This document shows, one piece after another, positions 1 to 9,700 of a stretch of 64,000 nucleotides of DNA. Made by a program: the position numbers and the translations under genes. Position 1 is the stretch's first letter. Every line of letters begins with the position of its first letter. Under the pieces are notes generated by a model. The model saw only the letters and a program-made list of their open reading frames with translations. It ran no database searches and was not told the DNA's origin. This DNA is from Ruminococcus sp. FMBCY1 (GTDB lineage: Bacteria; Bacillota; Clostridia; Oscillospirales; Acutalibacteraceae): positions 372,001 through 436,000 of the forward strand of contig NZ_CP074197.1 of assembly GCF_023921805.1 (NCBI RefSeq). Reading direction: 5' to 3'.

Positions 1-543
1 TTCTTTGTACGACTTGAAAGATTAAAAAAGTTAAGAGAATTATCGGGAAAATCATTAAACTTTGTCAAAAAAATCAATGATGATTATTGGTTTAATCTTG
101 AGAAAGAAGTTTATATGCGTTGTCTTAACAATGTGTTGCTTGACGATGTAATTTTAATGATGCTTAAGTTTTATTTTGATGATAATGCCGTTAAAGGCTA
201 TATAAAAAGCAGAACTGATATGCTAATAGACATAAATGTATCTTGGAAAGGAAATGAAATTATGGATGAAATTAAGTCAGCAAAAAGTTGTGGATTTTTA
301 ACTTCCCAAAAACTAATTGAAATGAAAAGCAGTAATAAAATTAATTCATATAAGCAAAAAATAATCAGTGCTCTTTGCGCACATGATTACGACAGAGCAA
401 AAGAGATTATACTTAGTTTGTCTGCTTATGTCGGAATGGAATTTTCATTTTTCTATACATTTCTTGAAAATGCGGAAGAAAATAAAGATCTTGCATTTGC
501 TTTTGCAAGCGCATTAATTGAAGTAAGCCCAAAAAATAACTAA
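1..543 (+). CDS. cas8b: Cas8 C-terminal part (type I-B), 5' end outside window
   Basis: The frame is open from base 1 and runs 180 codons to a TAA, so this is the 3' end of a longer gene. The protein is helical, Lys-rich and without motifs I can name. I call it the large Cascade subunit because it sits directly upstream of cas7-cas5-cas3, where type I-B operons carry cas8b (Cst1-like). The ATG at 115 would give a 142-residue product, but the frame continues upstream of it, so it is not the gene start. In I-B systems the C-terminal helical region of Cas8 acts like the small subunit. The family call rests on position, not on a recognised motif. Confidence 0.6.
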   Translation, partial: FFVRLERLKKLRELSGKSLNFVKKINDDYWFNLEKEVYMRCLNNVLLDDVILMMLKFYFDDNAVKGYIKSRTDMLIDINVSWKGNEIMDEIKSAKSCGFLTSQKLIEMKSSNKINSYKQKIISALCAHDYDRAKEIILSLSAYVGMEFSFFYTFLENAEENKDLAFAFASALIEVSPKNN

Positions 544-561
544 TATAAAGGAGATTTTATT

Positions 562-1440
562 ATGAAAAATAAAGCATTAACATTAACTGTAATCGCAAAT
601 ATGACAAGCAACTACGGCGAAAGCCTCGGTAATATTTCAAGTGTACAAAAGGTATTCAGAGGCGGAAAAGAGTACGCTACAAGAAGTCGTGAGAGCCTTA
701 AAAACGCTATCTGTGTTCAGTCGGGTTTTTATGATGATTTACAGACATCAATCGACGGAGCAATGCAGAAACTTGTTAATGAAGATGTAAATGCCGCAAC
801 CTGCCGTGCGCTTGAGGGTGGATATATGTCAACAAAAGATGTTACATACATCCGTAACAGTTCTTTCTATCTTACAGACGCTGTTGCTACAGAGCCGTTT
901 ATTAATGATGCCCGTTTTCACAATAACCTTTACCTTGCAACCAATTATGCTATGGCACACGGTTTAAATGTTCAAAACAATGCAAAGGATTGCGGTCTTA
1001 TGCCTTATCAGTATGAATATGATAAGTCATCTAAAATTTACAGTCTTACAATTGACCTTGAAAAAATCGGTAAGGACGAAAACTTTAGTGCAGAGGCAGA
1101 TAACGCCGAAAAGTGTGAAAGAGTAATTGCTCTTATTGACGCAGTAGAAAATCTTTCACTTGTTGTTAAAGGAAATCTTGATAACGCAGAGCCGATTTTT
1201 GTGGTAGGCGGTCTTTCGCCGAGAAAAACACATATTTTTGAAAATGCTGTTTCTGTTTCAGGCAAAAGACTTATTATAGAGCCGATTAAGGAAAAACTTG
1301 CTCAAGGTTACAGTTGTGCACTTATGCGTAACGGCGAGCTTTCAAATGAGGACGAAATTGTAAGAGAACTTAATCCTGTAAGTATGACAGAATTTTTTGA
1401 AAATCTCAGAGGTCAGGTTAAAGAGTATTTTTCGGAGTAA
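562..1440 (+). CDS. cas7: Cas7 backbone subunit, Cst2/DevR family
   Basis: A 292-residue protein that forms the crRNA-binding backbone of the type I-B Cascade. The N-terminus (ALTLTVIANMTSNYGES, IQKVFRGG-like) and the later VVGGLSPRKTH segment fit the DevR/Cst2 branch of Cas7, as do its length and place between cas8 and cas5. An AAGGAG box lies eight bases before the ATG, and the gene starts 18 bases after the cas8 stop. It is part of a tightly packed cas operon read toward the array. Confidence 0.85.
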   Translation: MKNKALTLTVIANMTSNYGESLGNISSVQKVFRGGKEYATRSRESLKNAICVQSGFYDDLQTSIDGAMQKLVNEDVNAATCRALEGGYMSTKDVTYIRNSSFYLTDAVATEPFINDARFHNNLYLATNYAMAHGLNVQNNAKDCGLMPYQYEYDKSSKIYSLTIDLEKIGKDENFSAEADNAEKCERVIALIDAVENLSLVVKGNLDNAEPIFVVGGLSPRKTHIFENAVSVSGKRLIIEPIKEKLAQGYSCALMRNGELSNEDEIVRELNPVSMTEFFENLRGQVKEYFSE

Positions 1441-1452
1441 GGCGGAATTAAT

Positions 1453-2517
1453 ATGAAAGCAATTAGACTTCATATAAAACAAAACAGTGCAAATTACAAA
1501 AAAGAAGAAACTGTACAAAACCGTATGACATTTCCTTTACCGCCGTATTCAACTGTTATCGGAGCACTTCATAAGGCTTGCGGTTATACATCTTATCATC
1601 CTATGCAAGTAAGCGTACAGGGAAAGTACGGTTCTCTAAAAACAAAAATGTATAAGGACGATTGTTTTCTTAACAGTCTTAATGATGACAGAAATTTGCT
1701 TGTGAAAATGAAAAATCCCGATATGCTTTCAAGTGCATATCAGGTTGTGGCTACTGCACAAAAGGCTCAAGGAAACAGCTTTGAAAAAGGCATTACAATT
1801 AATGTAATTAATGAAAAATTGCTTGAAGAATACCGCTTTTTAAAGCATACAAAACGCAGAATCGACAAGCATAAAAAAATCATTAATAAAATGAAAACTC
1901 GGCTCAAAGAAATGAAAGCCGATGAAAATATTTCTGCCGAAGAAGTAAAAGATTTTGATAAGCGTATTAAGCATATAAAGGCTGTGTATGATGAGTACGA
2001 AAAGGTAAAGTATACTATTCCGTATTCCCATTTCAGAACGCTTGCAAAAGGCCCTAAGTATTATGAACTTCTCTGCGATATTGAACTTATCATTCATATA
2101 GTTGCAGATGAAAATACTATGAATGATATTATGGATAATATCGGAAATCTTACTGCAATCGGCAGAGGAGAGGATTTTGTAGAAGTGCTTGAGTGTGCTC
2201 AAACAGAGCTTTTTGATGTTGACGAAGATGTCGATTACGGAGAAGCTGATTTTGATGTTTATATGCCTGTCGAGTATCTCGAAATTAATAAAGACGATAT
2301 GGATATAATTTCAAAAACGGAAGGCGGATACACAGGCGGTACAAAATATTTAATGCCAAAGGATTACAAAACTGTGCAGTTAAAGGGCGGTATGAGAAAA
2401 CGAGTGTTTAATCGTGTACCTATTATTTTCTGTCAACTTAACTATATTGAAAACGGTTGTAAAGGCATAATGCTTGACAAAACCGAGAACGGTATATATT
2501 CAGTGTTTTTAGCTTGA
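1453..2517 (+). CDS. cas5: Cas5 subunit (type I-B) with a charged helical insertion
   Basis: Cas5 caps the 5' handle of crRNA in Cascade. The start MKAIRLHIKQNSANYKK followed by TFPLPPYSTVIGALHKACG is the typical Cas5 N-terminal RRM and glycine-loop region. At 354 residues it is longer than the usual 220-260. The extra length includes a Lys/Glu-rich segment at about residues 120-185 that looks like a helical hairpin or coiled coil. It starts 12 bases after cas7 with a GGCGGA-type ribosome binding site. Confidence 0.85.
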   Translation: MKAIRLHIKQNSANYKKEETVQNRMTFPLPPYSTVIGALHKACGYTSYHPMQVSVQGKYGSLKTKMYKDDCFLNSLNDDRNLLVKMKNPDMLSSAYQVVATAQKAQGNSFEKGITINVINEKLLEEYRFLKHTKRRIDKHKKIINKMKTRLKEMKADENISAEEVKDFDKRIKHIKAVYDEYEKVKYTIPYSHFRTLAKGPKYYELLCDIELIIHIVADENTMNDIMDNIGNLTAIGRGEDFVEVLECAQTELFDVDEDVDYGEADFDVYMPVEYLEINKDDMDIISKTEGGYTGGTKYLMPKDYKTVQLKGGMRKRVFNRVPIIFCQLNYIENGCKGIMLDKTENGIYSVFLA

Positions 2518-2527
2518 GGTATTTGTA

Positions 2528-4735
2528 ATGAATATAGAAGATAAACTTGCAAAACCCGACAAAACAATCGGACAACATTCAAATGAGCTTATAGAGCAGG
2601 CAAAACTGCTCTATAAGCTCGGCTATATAAAATCTGATGATTTATACTCTGATTTACTTGTTTCGTGTTTAAAACATGATAACGGTAAGGCAAATTCTCA
2701 ATTTCAAAAAAGAATTACTAAAGGCGGAAATTTTCAACCTGAACAAGAAATTCCACACAGTATACTTTCGACTTTTTTTATTGATAAATCAGAATGTATA
2801 AAACCTATAAGCGTATATTTTGCTGTGCTTTATCATCACTATAACAAAGACTCTCCTGTTACAGTGTTTAAAGAAAACCGTGAGCTTATAGAAAAATTCC
2901 TTGCTGAATTTGGCTTTGATACAAACTCTTACAATAAAATGAAGAGAAATATTAAGAAAATCAAAGCTTTATTTGAAACCGAACTTTCTGATGAAGAAAA
3001 ACAATACGCTGTTTTATTAAAAGGTCTTTTACATAAATGTGATTACAGTGCAAGTGCAGGTCTTGACTGCGAAAAGGTCAACGATTTTTTGACTGATTCT
3101 TTAAACAATTGGAAAAATGCCCGAAATATACATTACAATGAATTGCAAGAATTTTGCATTAAAAATACCGACAGCAATTTAATTGTAACAGCACCTACAG
3201 GTATGGGCAAAACCGAGGCGGGATTGCTTTGGTGCGGGGACAATAAATGCTTTTTCGTTTTGCCGTTAAAAACAGCTATCAATGCGATGTACGAAAGAAT
3301 TAAAAAACTTTGCGGAGATAATTCGCAAGAAGATTACAAGGAAAGAGTGGCACTTGTTCACTCCGATATGAAATCCTATTATTTGGAAGATTCAATAATT
3401 AGCGGAAAAAATTATGATTTTGCGTATGCACAATGCAGTAAACAGCTTGCACTTCCGATTACAATTTGTACGCCTGATCAGATATTTGACTTTGCATTGA
3501 AATATGCAGGTTATGAATACAAACTTGCGGTAGCGTCATATTCAAAGTTTATTATTGATGAGATACAGATGTATTCACCTGATGTTTTGGCTGCAATTAT
3601 TTATGCAATTGAGATGATTCATACTTTGGGTGGTAAAGTGGCTGTAATTACCGCAACTTTGCCTCCGTTTGTAAGAAACGAGATTGAAAAAATACTCGGA
3701 ACAGATGTAAAAACATCCGATTTTTCTGATAAAGGTAAGCTAAGGCATAATGTAAAAGTATATGAAAAAAACTTGCAGTCTGACGATATTATAAAAATAT
3801 TTGATGATACAATATGCGATAAAGTAAAAAAATATCTTGTCGTTTGCAATTCAATTGATATTGCAAATAAGATGTACACCGAAATAAAAAATTCGGATAT
3901 TAACGCAAGTGTAAATCTGTTTCATTCCAATTTTACAAAAAATGACAGAAAAACTAAAGAAAATGCGATTTTGGCAGCCTCTGAAAAAACTAACGAAAGT
4001 ATGAATATACCTGAAATATGGATTTCAACATCCGTAGTCGAAGCAAGTCTTGACATTGATTTTGATATTCTTATTACCGAGTTATCGGATTTATTTTCCC
4101 TGTTCCAACGCTTTGGAAGAGTAAACAGAAAGGGTAATAAAGACTTTTCATCTTACAATTGTTTTGTATTTACTGAAATTCAAGGTAATGCACATCGTTT
4201 CGTTGACGATGCTATTCATTCGTTGTCAAAACAGGCGATTTTAAGCGTTGACGGAATTATCTCTGAAGTTCTTAAAAAAGAACTTATAGATGAGTACCTT
4301 TCGGTTGAAAAAATCGAAAAATCAAAATATTTTCAAGAATATCGTAAAATTTATAAATATTATAAAGAAAATGTCGATTATCTCTCTCTTAAAAAAGATG
4401 GAATAAGAAGTATTGACAGAAGTGACGCTGTGCCGATTGATGTTTATAATCAAAATGAGAGTGCCATAGAAAAAGCTTTGGAAGTTTTAAAATCAGATAC
4501 TTATTCAAGAGATGATAAACTTAAAGCAAACGAAGAAATACTTGGTTTCACGGTTTCCGTACCTAAATTCAGAATAGACGATTACGAAATAAAAAAATTA
4601 AAAATGCCATATACTGAATTACCTGTTATTAACAGCAGTTATGATTCCGAATGCGGCATCAGATTTGATAAGGAAAAGAAAACCAAAAAGCAAGATAAAT
4701 CTGATGATAACGGAGAACCTGATAATTTTATATGA
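2528..4735 (+). CDS. cas3: Cas3 HD nuclease-helicase
   Basis: The 735-residue effector nuclease/helicase recruited by Cascade to degrade target DNA. An N-terminal HD domain is visible (LKHDNGKANSQFQKR near residue 50, HHYNKDSP near 105). The SF2 helicase core follows: Walker A TAPTGMGKTEAG near residue 223, the DEIQMYSP box near 343, TATLPP near 374, and the motif VI region SLFQRFGRVNRKG near 530. The protein looks complete and intact, so interference is plausible. It starts ten bases after cas5. Confidence 0.93.
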   Translation: MNIEDKLAKPDKTIGQHSNELIEQAKLLYKLGYIKSDDLYSDLLVSCLKHDNGKANSQFQKRITKGGNFQPEQEIPHSILSTFFIDKSECIKPISVYFAVLYHHYNKDSPVTVFKENRELIEKFLAEFGFDTNSYNKMKRNIKKIKALFETELSDEEKQYAVLLKGLLHKCDYSASAGLDCEKVNDFLTDSLNNWKNARNIHYNELQEFCIKNTDSNLIVTAPTGMGKTEAGLLWCGDNKCFFVLPLKTAINAMYERIKKLCGDNSQEDYKERVALVHSDMKSYYLEDSIISGKNYDFAYAQCSKQLALPITICTPDQIFDFALKYAGYEYKLAVASYSKFIIDEIQMYSPDVLAAIIYAIEMIHTLGGKVAVITATLPPFVRNEIEKILGTDVKTSDFSDKGKLRHNVKVYEKNLQSDDIIKIFDDTICDKVKKYLVVCNSIDIANKMYTEIKNSDINASVNLFHSNFTKNDRKTKENAILAASEKTNESMNIPEIWISTSVVEASLDIDFDILITELSDLFSLFQRFGRVNRKGNKDFSSYNCFVFTEIQGNAHRFVDDAIHSLSKQAILSVDGIISEVLKKELIDEYLSVEKIEKSKYFQEYRKIYKYYKENVDYLSLKKDGIRSIDRSDAVPIDVYNQNESAIEKALEVLKSDTYSRDDKLKANEEILGFTVSVPKFRIDDYEIKKLKMPYTELPVINSSYDSECGIRFDKEKKTKKQDKSDDNGEPDNFI

Positions 4736-4744
4736 GGTATGATT

Positions 4745-5242
4745 ATGGACGAAAATAATATTTCGGGTATGCATATTTATTATTACTATGTTTGTAAAAG
4801 AAAGCTGTGGTATTTTTCAAACGGTTTGGCAATGGAAAGTGAAAACGAAAATGTCAAAATCGGAAAACTTATAGATGAAACCACTTATAAGCAAAAGAAA
4901 AAACATATTATGATCGACAACACAATCAATATTGATTTTATTACCGAGCATAAACTTTTACATGAGGTAAAGAAAAGCAGAAAGATAGAGGAAGCGGGTA
5001 TTGCTCAACTTAAATACTATCTTTATTATCTGAAAAAGCGTGGGGTAGAGGGAATAAAAGGCAGAATTGATTATCCTTTGCTAAAGCAAAGTCTTAATGT
5101 TGAACTTAGCGAAGAAGATGAAAGAGAGCTTGAAAGTGCGGCAGCTGATATAGTAAAAATTATATCGGCTGCTTTGCCGCCAAAATTTAAAAGTAAAAGA
5201 ATTTGCAAATCATGTGCTTACTATGATTTGTGCTGTATTTGA
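4745..5242 (+). CDS. cas4: Cas4 exonuclease
   Basis: A RecB-like Fe-S nuclease that trims prespacers and helps select PAM-bearing ends with Cas1-Cas2. Visible features are an early Cys (YYYVCKRKLWYF), a nuclease core with ITEHKLLHEVKKSRK, and a C-terminal Cys cluster (RICKSCAYYDLCCI) for the 4Fe-4S site. I chose the second ATG (4745) because the TGAGGT box at the cas3 stop is only one base from the first ATG (4739) but seven from this one. The product is 165 residues, usual for type I Cas4. Confidence 0.9.
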   Translation: MDENNISGMHIYYYYVCKRKLWYFSNGLAMESENENVKIGKLIDETTYKQKKKHIMIDNTINIDFITEHKLLHEVKKSRKIEEAGIAQLKYYLYYLKKRGVEGIKGRIDYPLLKQSLNVELSEEDERELESAAADIVKIISAALPPKFKSKRICKSCAYYDLCCI

Positions 5243-5251
5243 GGTGATAAA

Positions 5252-6244
5252 ATGCAGGAAAGTTATTACATATATTCGTCAGGCAATTTAACTCAAAAAG
5301 ACAACACATTAAGATTTACTGCAATTGACGGAAATGTAAAAGATCTTCCGATAGAAAATATTAAAGAAATTTATATTATGAATGAAATAACGGTTACATC
5401 TAAATTGCTGAACTTATTTTCAAAATACGGAATACTTGTACATTTCTTCAATTACTATCAATTTTACATAGGAAGTTTTTGCCCAAAGGAAACAAAACTT
5501 GCAGGTCAGCTTTTGGTTAAGCAAGTGCTTGCTTACGGCGACTATTCAAACAGATTATCAATAGCAAGAGAATTTATAGTTGCTGCGTCTTATAATATTT
5601 ACAGAAACTTAAGATACTACAACGGCAGAGGCAAGAATGTGTCAGAGCAAATGGCTGCTATTGAAAATTTGAGGAGGAAACTTGCAGATGTAGAAACCAT
5701 AGAAGAGTTGATGGGAATTGAAGGTAATATTCGACAGGAATATTACAAAGCGTGGAATGTAATTATTGATCAGAATATTGAATTTGATAAAAGAGTTTAT
5801 CATCCTGCCGACAATATGATTAACAGCCTTATTTCATATGTCAATTCTCTTGTATATACAAAAACTCTGGCGGAAATTTATAAAACCCAACTTAATCCTA
5901 CAATAAGCTATCTTCATCAGCCGGGTACAAGGCGATATTCTCTTGCACTTGATGTTTCGGAAATTTTCAAACCGCTGATTGCGGATCGTCTGATCTTTTC
6001 TTTGCTTAATCGAAAACAAATAACAGAAAGCAGTTTTGTAGAAGGACTTAACGGTTTGCAGCTTACCGAAAGAGCGTCACGAATAATTACATCTGAATTT
6101 GACGAAAAATTAAAGACAACTATTTTTCACAAAGAACTTAATAAAAATGTTTCTTATCAATTCTTAATCAGACTTGAACTTTATAAACTGATAAAGCACA
6201 TTATAGGAGAAAAAGAATATAAAGGCTTTGAAATGTGGTGGTAA
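5252..6244 (+). CDS. cas1: Cas1 spacer-acquisition integrase
   Basis: A 330-residue integrase of the adaptation complex. The N-terminal beta domain (YYIYSSGNLTQKDNTLRF) and the helical catalytic domain are complete. The catalytic surroundings include LNPTISYLHQPGTRRYSL near residue 215 and the DVSEIFKPLIADR motif near 233. A GAGGTGATAAA ribosome binding site precedes the ATG. The gene follows cas4 by nine bases and ends three bases before cas2, the usual cas4-cas1-cas2 order. Confidence 0.93.
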   Translation: MQESYYIYSSGNLTQKDNTLRFTAIDGNVKDLPIENIKEIYIMNEITVTSKLLNLFSKYGILVHFFNYYQFYIGSFCPKETKLAGQLLVKQVLAYGDYSNRLSIAREFIVAASYNIYRNLRYYNGRGKNVSEQMAAIENLRRKLADVETIEELMGIEGNIRQEYYKAWNVIIDQNIEFDKRVYHPADNMINSLISYVNSLVYTKTLAEIYKTQLNPTISYLHQPGTRRYSLALDVSEIFKPLIADRLIFSLLNRKQITESSFVEGLNGLQLTERASRIITSEFDEKLKTTIFHKELNKNVSYQFLIRLELYKLIKHIIGEKEYKGFEMWW

Positions 6245-6247
6245 ATA

Positions 6248-6526
6248 TTGTATGTAATTCTTGTATATGATATAATATGTGATGAAAAAGGCAGAAAAAT
6301 ACTTCCAAAGGTATTTAAGATTTGCAAAAAATATCTTGTACATATTCAAAACTCTGTTTTTGAAGGAAACTTAAGTAAAGCAAACTCACTTGCTTTGCAA
6401 AAAGAACTTGATGTTTATATCAGAAAAGACAAGGATTCGGTAATAATGTTTCATACCCGTGAAGAACGGTGGATGAATAAAGATTTTCTTGGAAAAACGG
6501 ATGATAAAACATCAAATTTTTTGTAA
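6248..6526 (+). CDS. cas2: Cas2 adaptation subunit
   Basis: A 92-residue ferredoxin-fold protein that bridges the Cas1 dimers. The N-terminus YVILVYDIICDEKGRKILPK and the QNSVFEG segment are diagnostic. It begins with TTG, preceded by GGTGG inside the end of cas1. It is the last gene of the operon, and the CRISPR leader follows directly. Confidence 0.92.
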   Translation: MYVILVYDIICDEKGRKILPKVFKICKKYLVHIQNSVFEGNLSKANSLALQKELDVYIRKDKDSVIMFHTREERWMNKDFLGKTDDKTSNFL

Positions 6527-6711
6527 CGCTTTTATTGTCGACCTGACATAGCACAAAACCCCCGGCAGGTTGACAGAACCTAAAAATCAAGTAATCATCG
6601 GTATAGTTGCTTTTGATATATTGAAATGGCAGTAATATTTGATAAATATTTGGTATATCGACAAAACAGCACAGAAAAATGCCGATGATTACTTATCATT
6701 TTATCCCACGG
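6527..6711 (+). promoter_or_regulatory. CRISPR leader
   Basis: 185 bases of A+T-rich DNA between cas2 and the first repeat. It is placed here because the array reads away from cas2 and the repeats at the far end are the variant ones. It holds a perfect 13-bp inverted repeat (aagtaatcatcgg at 6589-6601 and its complement at 6682-6694). A shorter imperfect one lies at 6537-6545 and 6566-6574. A weak promoter-like pair (TTGAAA at 6621, TAAATA about 16 bases later) could start pre-crRNA. IHF-like or leader-anchoring motifs were not identified. Confidence 0.7.
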
Positions 6712-9700
6712 CTATAAATCTATCCATATTGGATTTTAAATAAAACTCTCATTTATATACCTCCAAACACTTACTGCTTTCTATAAATCTATCCATATTG
6801 GATTTTAAATATATAATATATTTTAGTGTGTTAAAGTGTTAAAACGCTATAAATCTATCCATATTGGATTTTAAATTGCGCTCTCCCATACATTTAGAGC
6901 AAAAGCCTGACACTATAAATCTATCCATATTGGATTTTAAATCTTTGTTGTATTTTTCCGTTTCGTCCGCATTTGGAATCTATAAATCTATCCATATTGG
7001 ATTTTAAATAAATTTTTCAAGTCAGTAAACAGATTATCAACAAGTCTATAAATCTATCCATATTGGATTTTAAATTAACAAATTGATGTTTCAAGTGAAA
7101 CATTAAACAAAACTATAAATCTATCCATATTGGATTTTAAATCGCTCGGTGCATTTCTTGGTTGGTTCTTCGGCGGCGCCTATAAATCTATCCATATTGG
7201 ATTTTAAATTAGAATTTTTAAAAATTCTAATTGTTCAAGCGGATTCTATAAATCTATCCATATTGGATTTTAAATATTATAATGGTTTAAGTATTTTGGC
7301 AGGCAATAATCTATAAATCTATCCATATTGGATTTTAAATAACGAGTATTATATGCCGACGCAGTATATTATAGCCCTATAAATCTATCCATATTGGATT
7401 TTAAATACAATTTTTCAAAATGTTGGTGGTAATTCCTCAACGGCTATAAATCTATCCATATTGGATTTTAAATATATTGCCCTTGCGTGTAAGTTCGTTT
7501 GTTGTTTGCTATAAATCTATCCATATTGGATTTTAAATTTCTTCTGTATATGAAATTTCGTCATTGCAGGGATTCTATAAATCTATCCATATTGGATTTT
7601 AAATTAAATCAGACAAAACAACGCCACAATTAAGATTGACTATAAATCTATCCATATTGGATTTTAAATAATTATCACGATAATTTTCTCGATTACTCAC
7701 CCTATCTATAAATCTATCCATATTGGATTTTAAATTCATATAGTGGTACTCGTGTTGTTTTATCTTGGGATGCTATAAATCTATCCATATTGGATTTTAA
7801 ATACATATGGGTATTTTTATCTTGAACTTGAAGATATCTATAAATCTATCCATATTGGATTTTAAATACATATGGGTATTTTTATCTTGAACTTGAAGAT
7901 ATGTACTATAAATCTATCCATATTGGATTTTAAATCCCCCTCACCGCTTAAACTTAACACTGTTTTTTTGTCCTATAAATCTATCCATATTGGATTTTAA
8001 ATAAAGGCAGTACAGGAAAATTAACACATACATATATTGCTATAAATCTATCCATATTGGATTTTAAATGACAATTACGGCGCTACGGTCGGCTATGCGT
8101 GTAGCTCTATAAATCTATCCATATTGGATTTTAAATAAAAAAATTTCAATCAAAAAGACTTTTGAACTTGTTGACTATAAATCTATCCATATTGGATTTT
8201 AAATCACGATATTGAAAGTATTACCTGCGGGCAATGGAATCTATAAATCTATCCATATTGGATTTTAAATCGGAAAAACTACCCCGATACGGGCAATCAG
8301 CGAGTTCTATAAATCTATCCATATTGGATTTTAAATAAGTTTATTAAAAATCTGTTTGCGCCACACGATATTCTATAAATCTATCCATATTGGATTTTAA
8401 ATACATTTCTTTTGCTTACGGAATGAGCAAAGGAAAACTATAAATCTATCCATATTGGATTTTAAATTTCGGATATGGCAATGAGAAGTTGCAGATAGCC
8501 GTCTATAAATCTATCCATATTGGATTTTAAATGCGCTTTCGACAATTGGGGTTTTCAATCGTAGTTACTATAAATCTATCCATATTGGATTTTAAATGCA
8601 ACGAAGTCGGCGAATTATTCCGCAATTGGATTTTCTATAAATCTATCCATATTGGATTTTAAATTACAGCTGAAACATCAGAAAGAAATTTTAACCAATA
8701 CTATAAATCTATCCATATTGGATTTTAAATTTTTCAATAATGGATTTAATTGGATTGTCTGATTTGACTATAAATCTATCCATATTGGATTTTAAATGCA
8801 TCCGTCTACATGATCTACCCACGCAAAGGATACTATAAATCTATCCATATTGGATTTTAAATCAATTTCTTTATATTTCATTATATATTTCTCCTTCTAT
8901 AAATCTATCCATATTGGATTTTAAATACATGATCTACCCACGCAAACGCAAAAATGCCTTTTCTATAAATCTATCCATATTGGATTTTAAATTATTTAGC
9001 GGAGGGGGGTTAAGTCGGATTCACTATCCCTATAAATCTATCCATATTGGATTTTAAATTTTTTAGCCTCCTTGTAATTTTTTGAATAGATTTATCTATA
9101 AATCTATCCATATTGGATTTTAAATGCATAATCTACCCACCCACGCAAAAATGCCTTTTACTATAAATCTATCCATATTGGATTTTAAATTAGTCTTACT
9201 ATTCAATAAACAAGTGCCACTACTAAACTATAAATCTATCCATATTGGATTTTAAATATTGAGCGTATACATTCTAAATCTATAGATAAGCGTCTATAAA
9301 TCTATCCATATTGGATTTTAAATTTACTTAAAAATAAAAAATTTAACGATTTCTATTTCTATAAATCTATCCATATTGGATTTTAAATGCTATTAGGGGG
9401 TTTATTATTTTTCTTCTTGTTTTCTATAAATCTATCCATATTGGATTTTAAATTTTTAATACCTCATTTCATTTCTACATTTCCAAAGTCTATAAATCTA
9501 TCCATATTGGATTTTAAATTGACAATTGAATGAACTTGCAACAGCCTTGAGCCTGCTATAAATCTATCCATATTGGATTTTAAATGCATAATCTACCCAC
9601 GCAAACGCAAAAATGCCTTTTACTATAAATCTATCCATATTGGATTTTAAATGCTTTTGCCGCTGATGATAATTTAACTTATGATCACTATAAATCTATC

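Noticed and set aside
562..1440. Cas7 of the Csd2 (type I-C) branch
   Set aside because: The sequence and gene order (cas8-cas7-cas5-cas3-cas4-cas1-cas2, cas3 after cas5, 30-nt repeat) fit I-B Cst2/DevR better; I-C has cas3-cas5-cas8-cas7.
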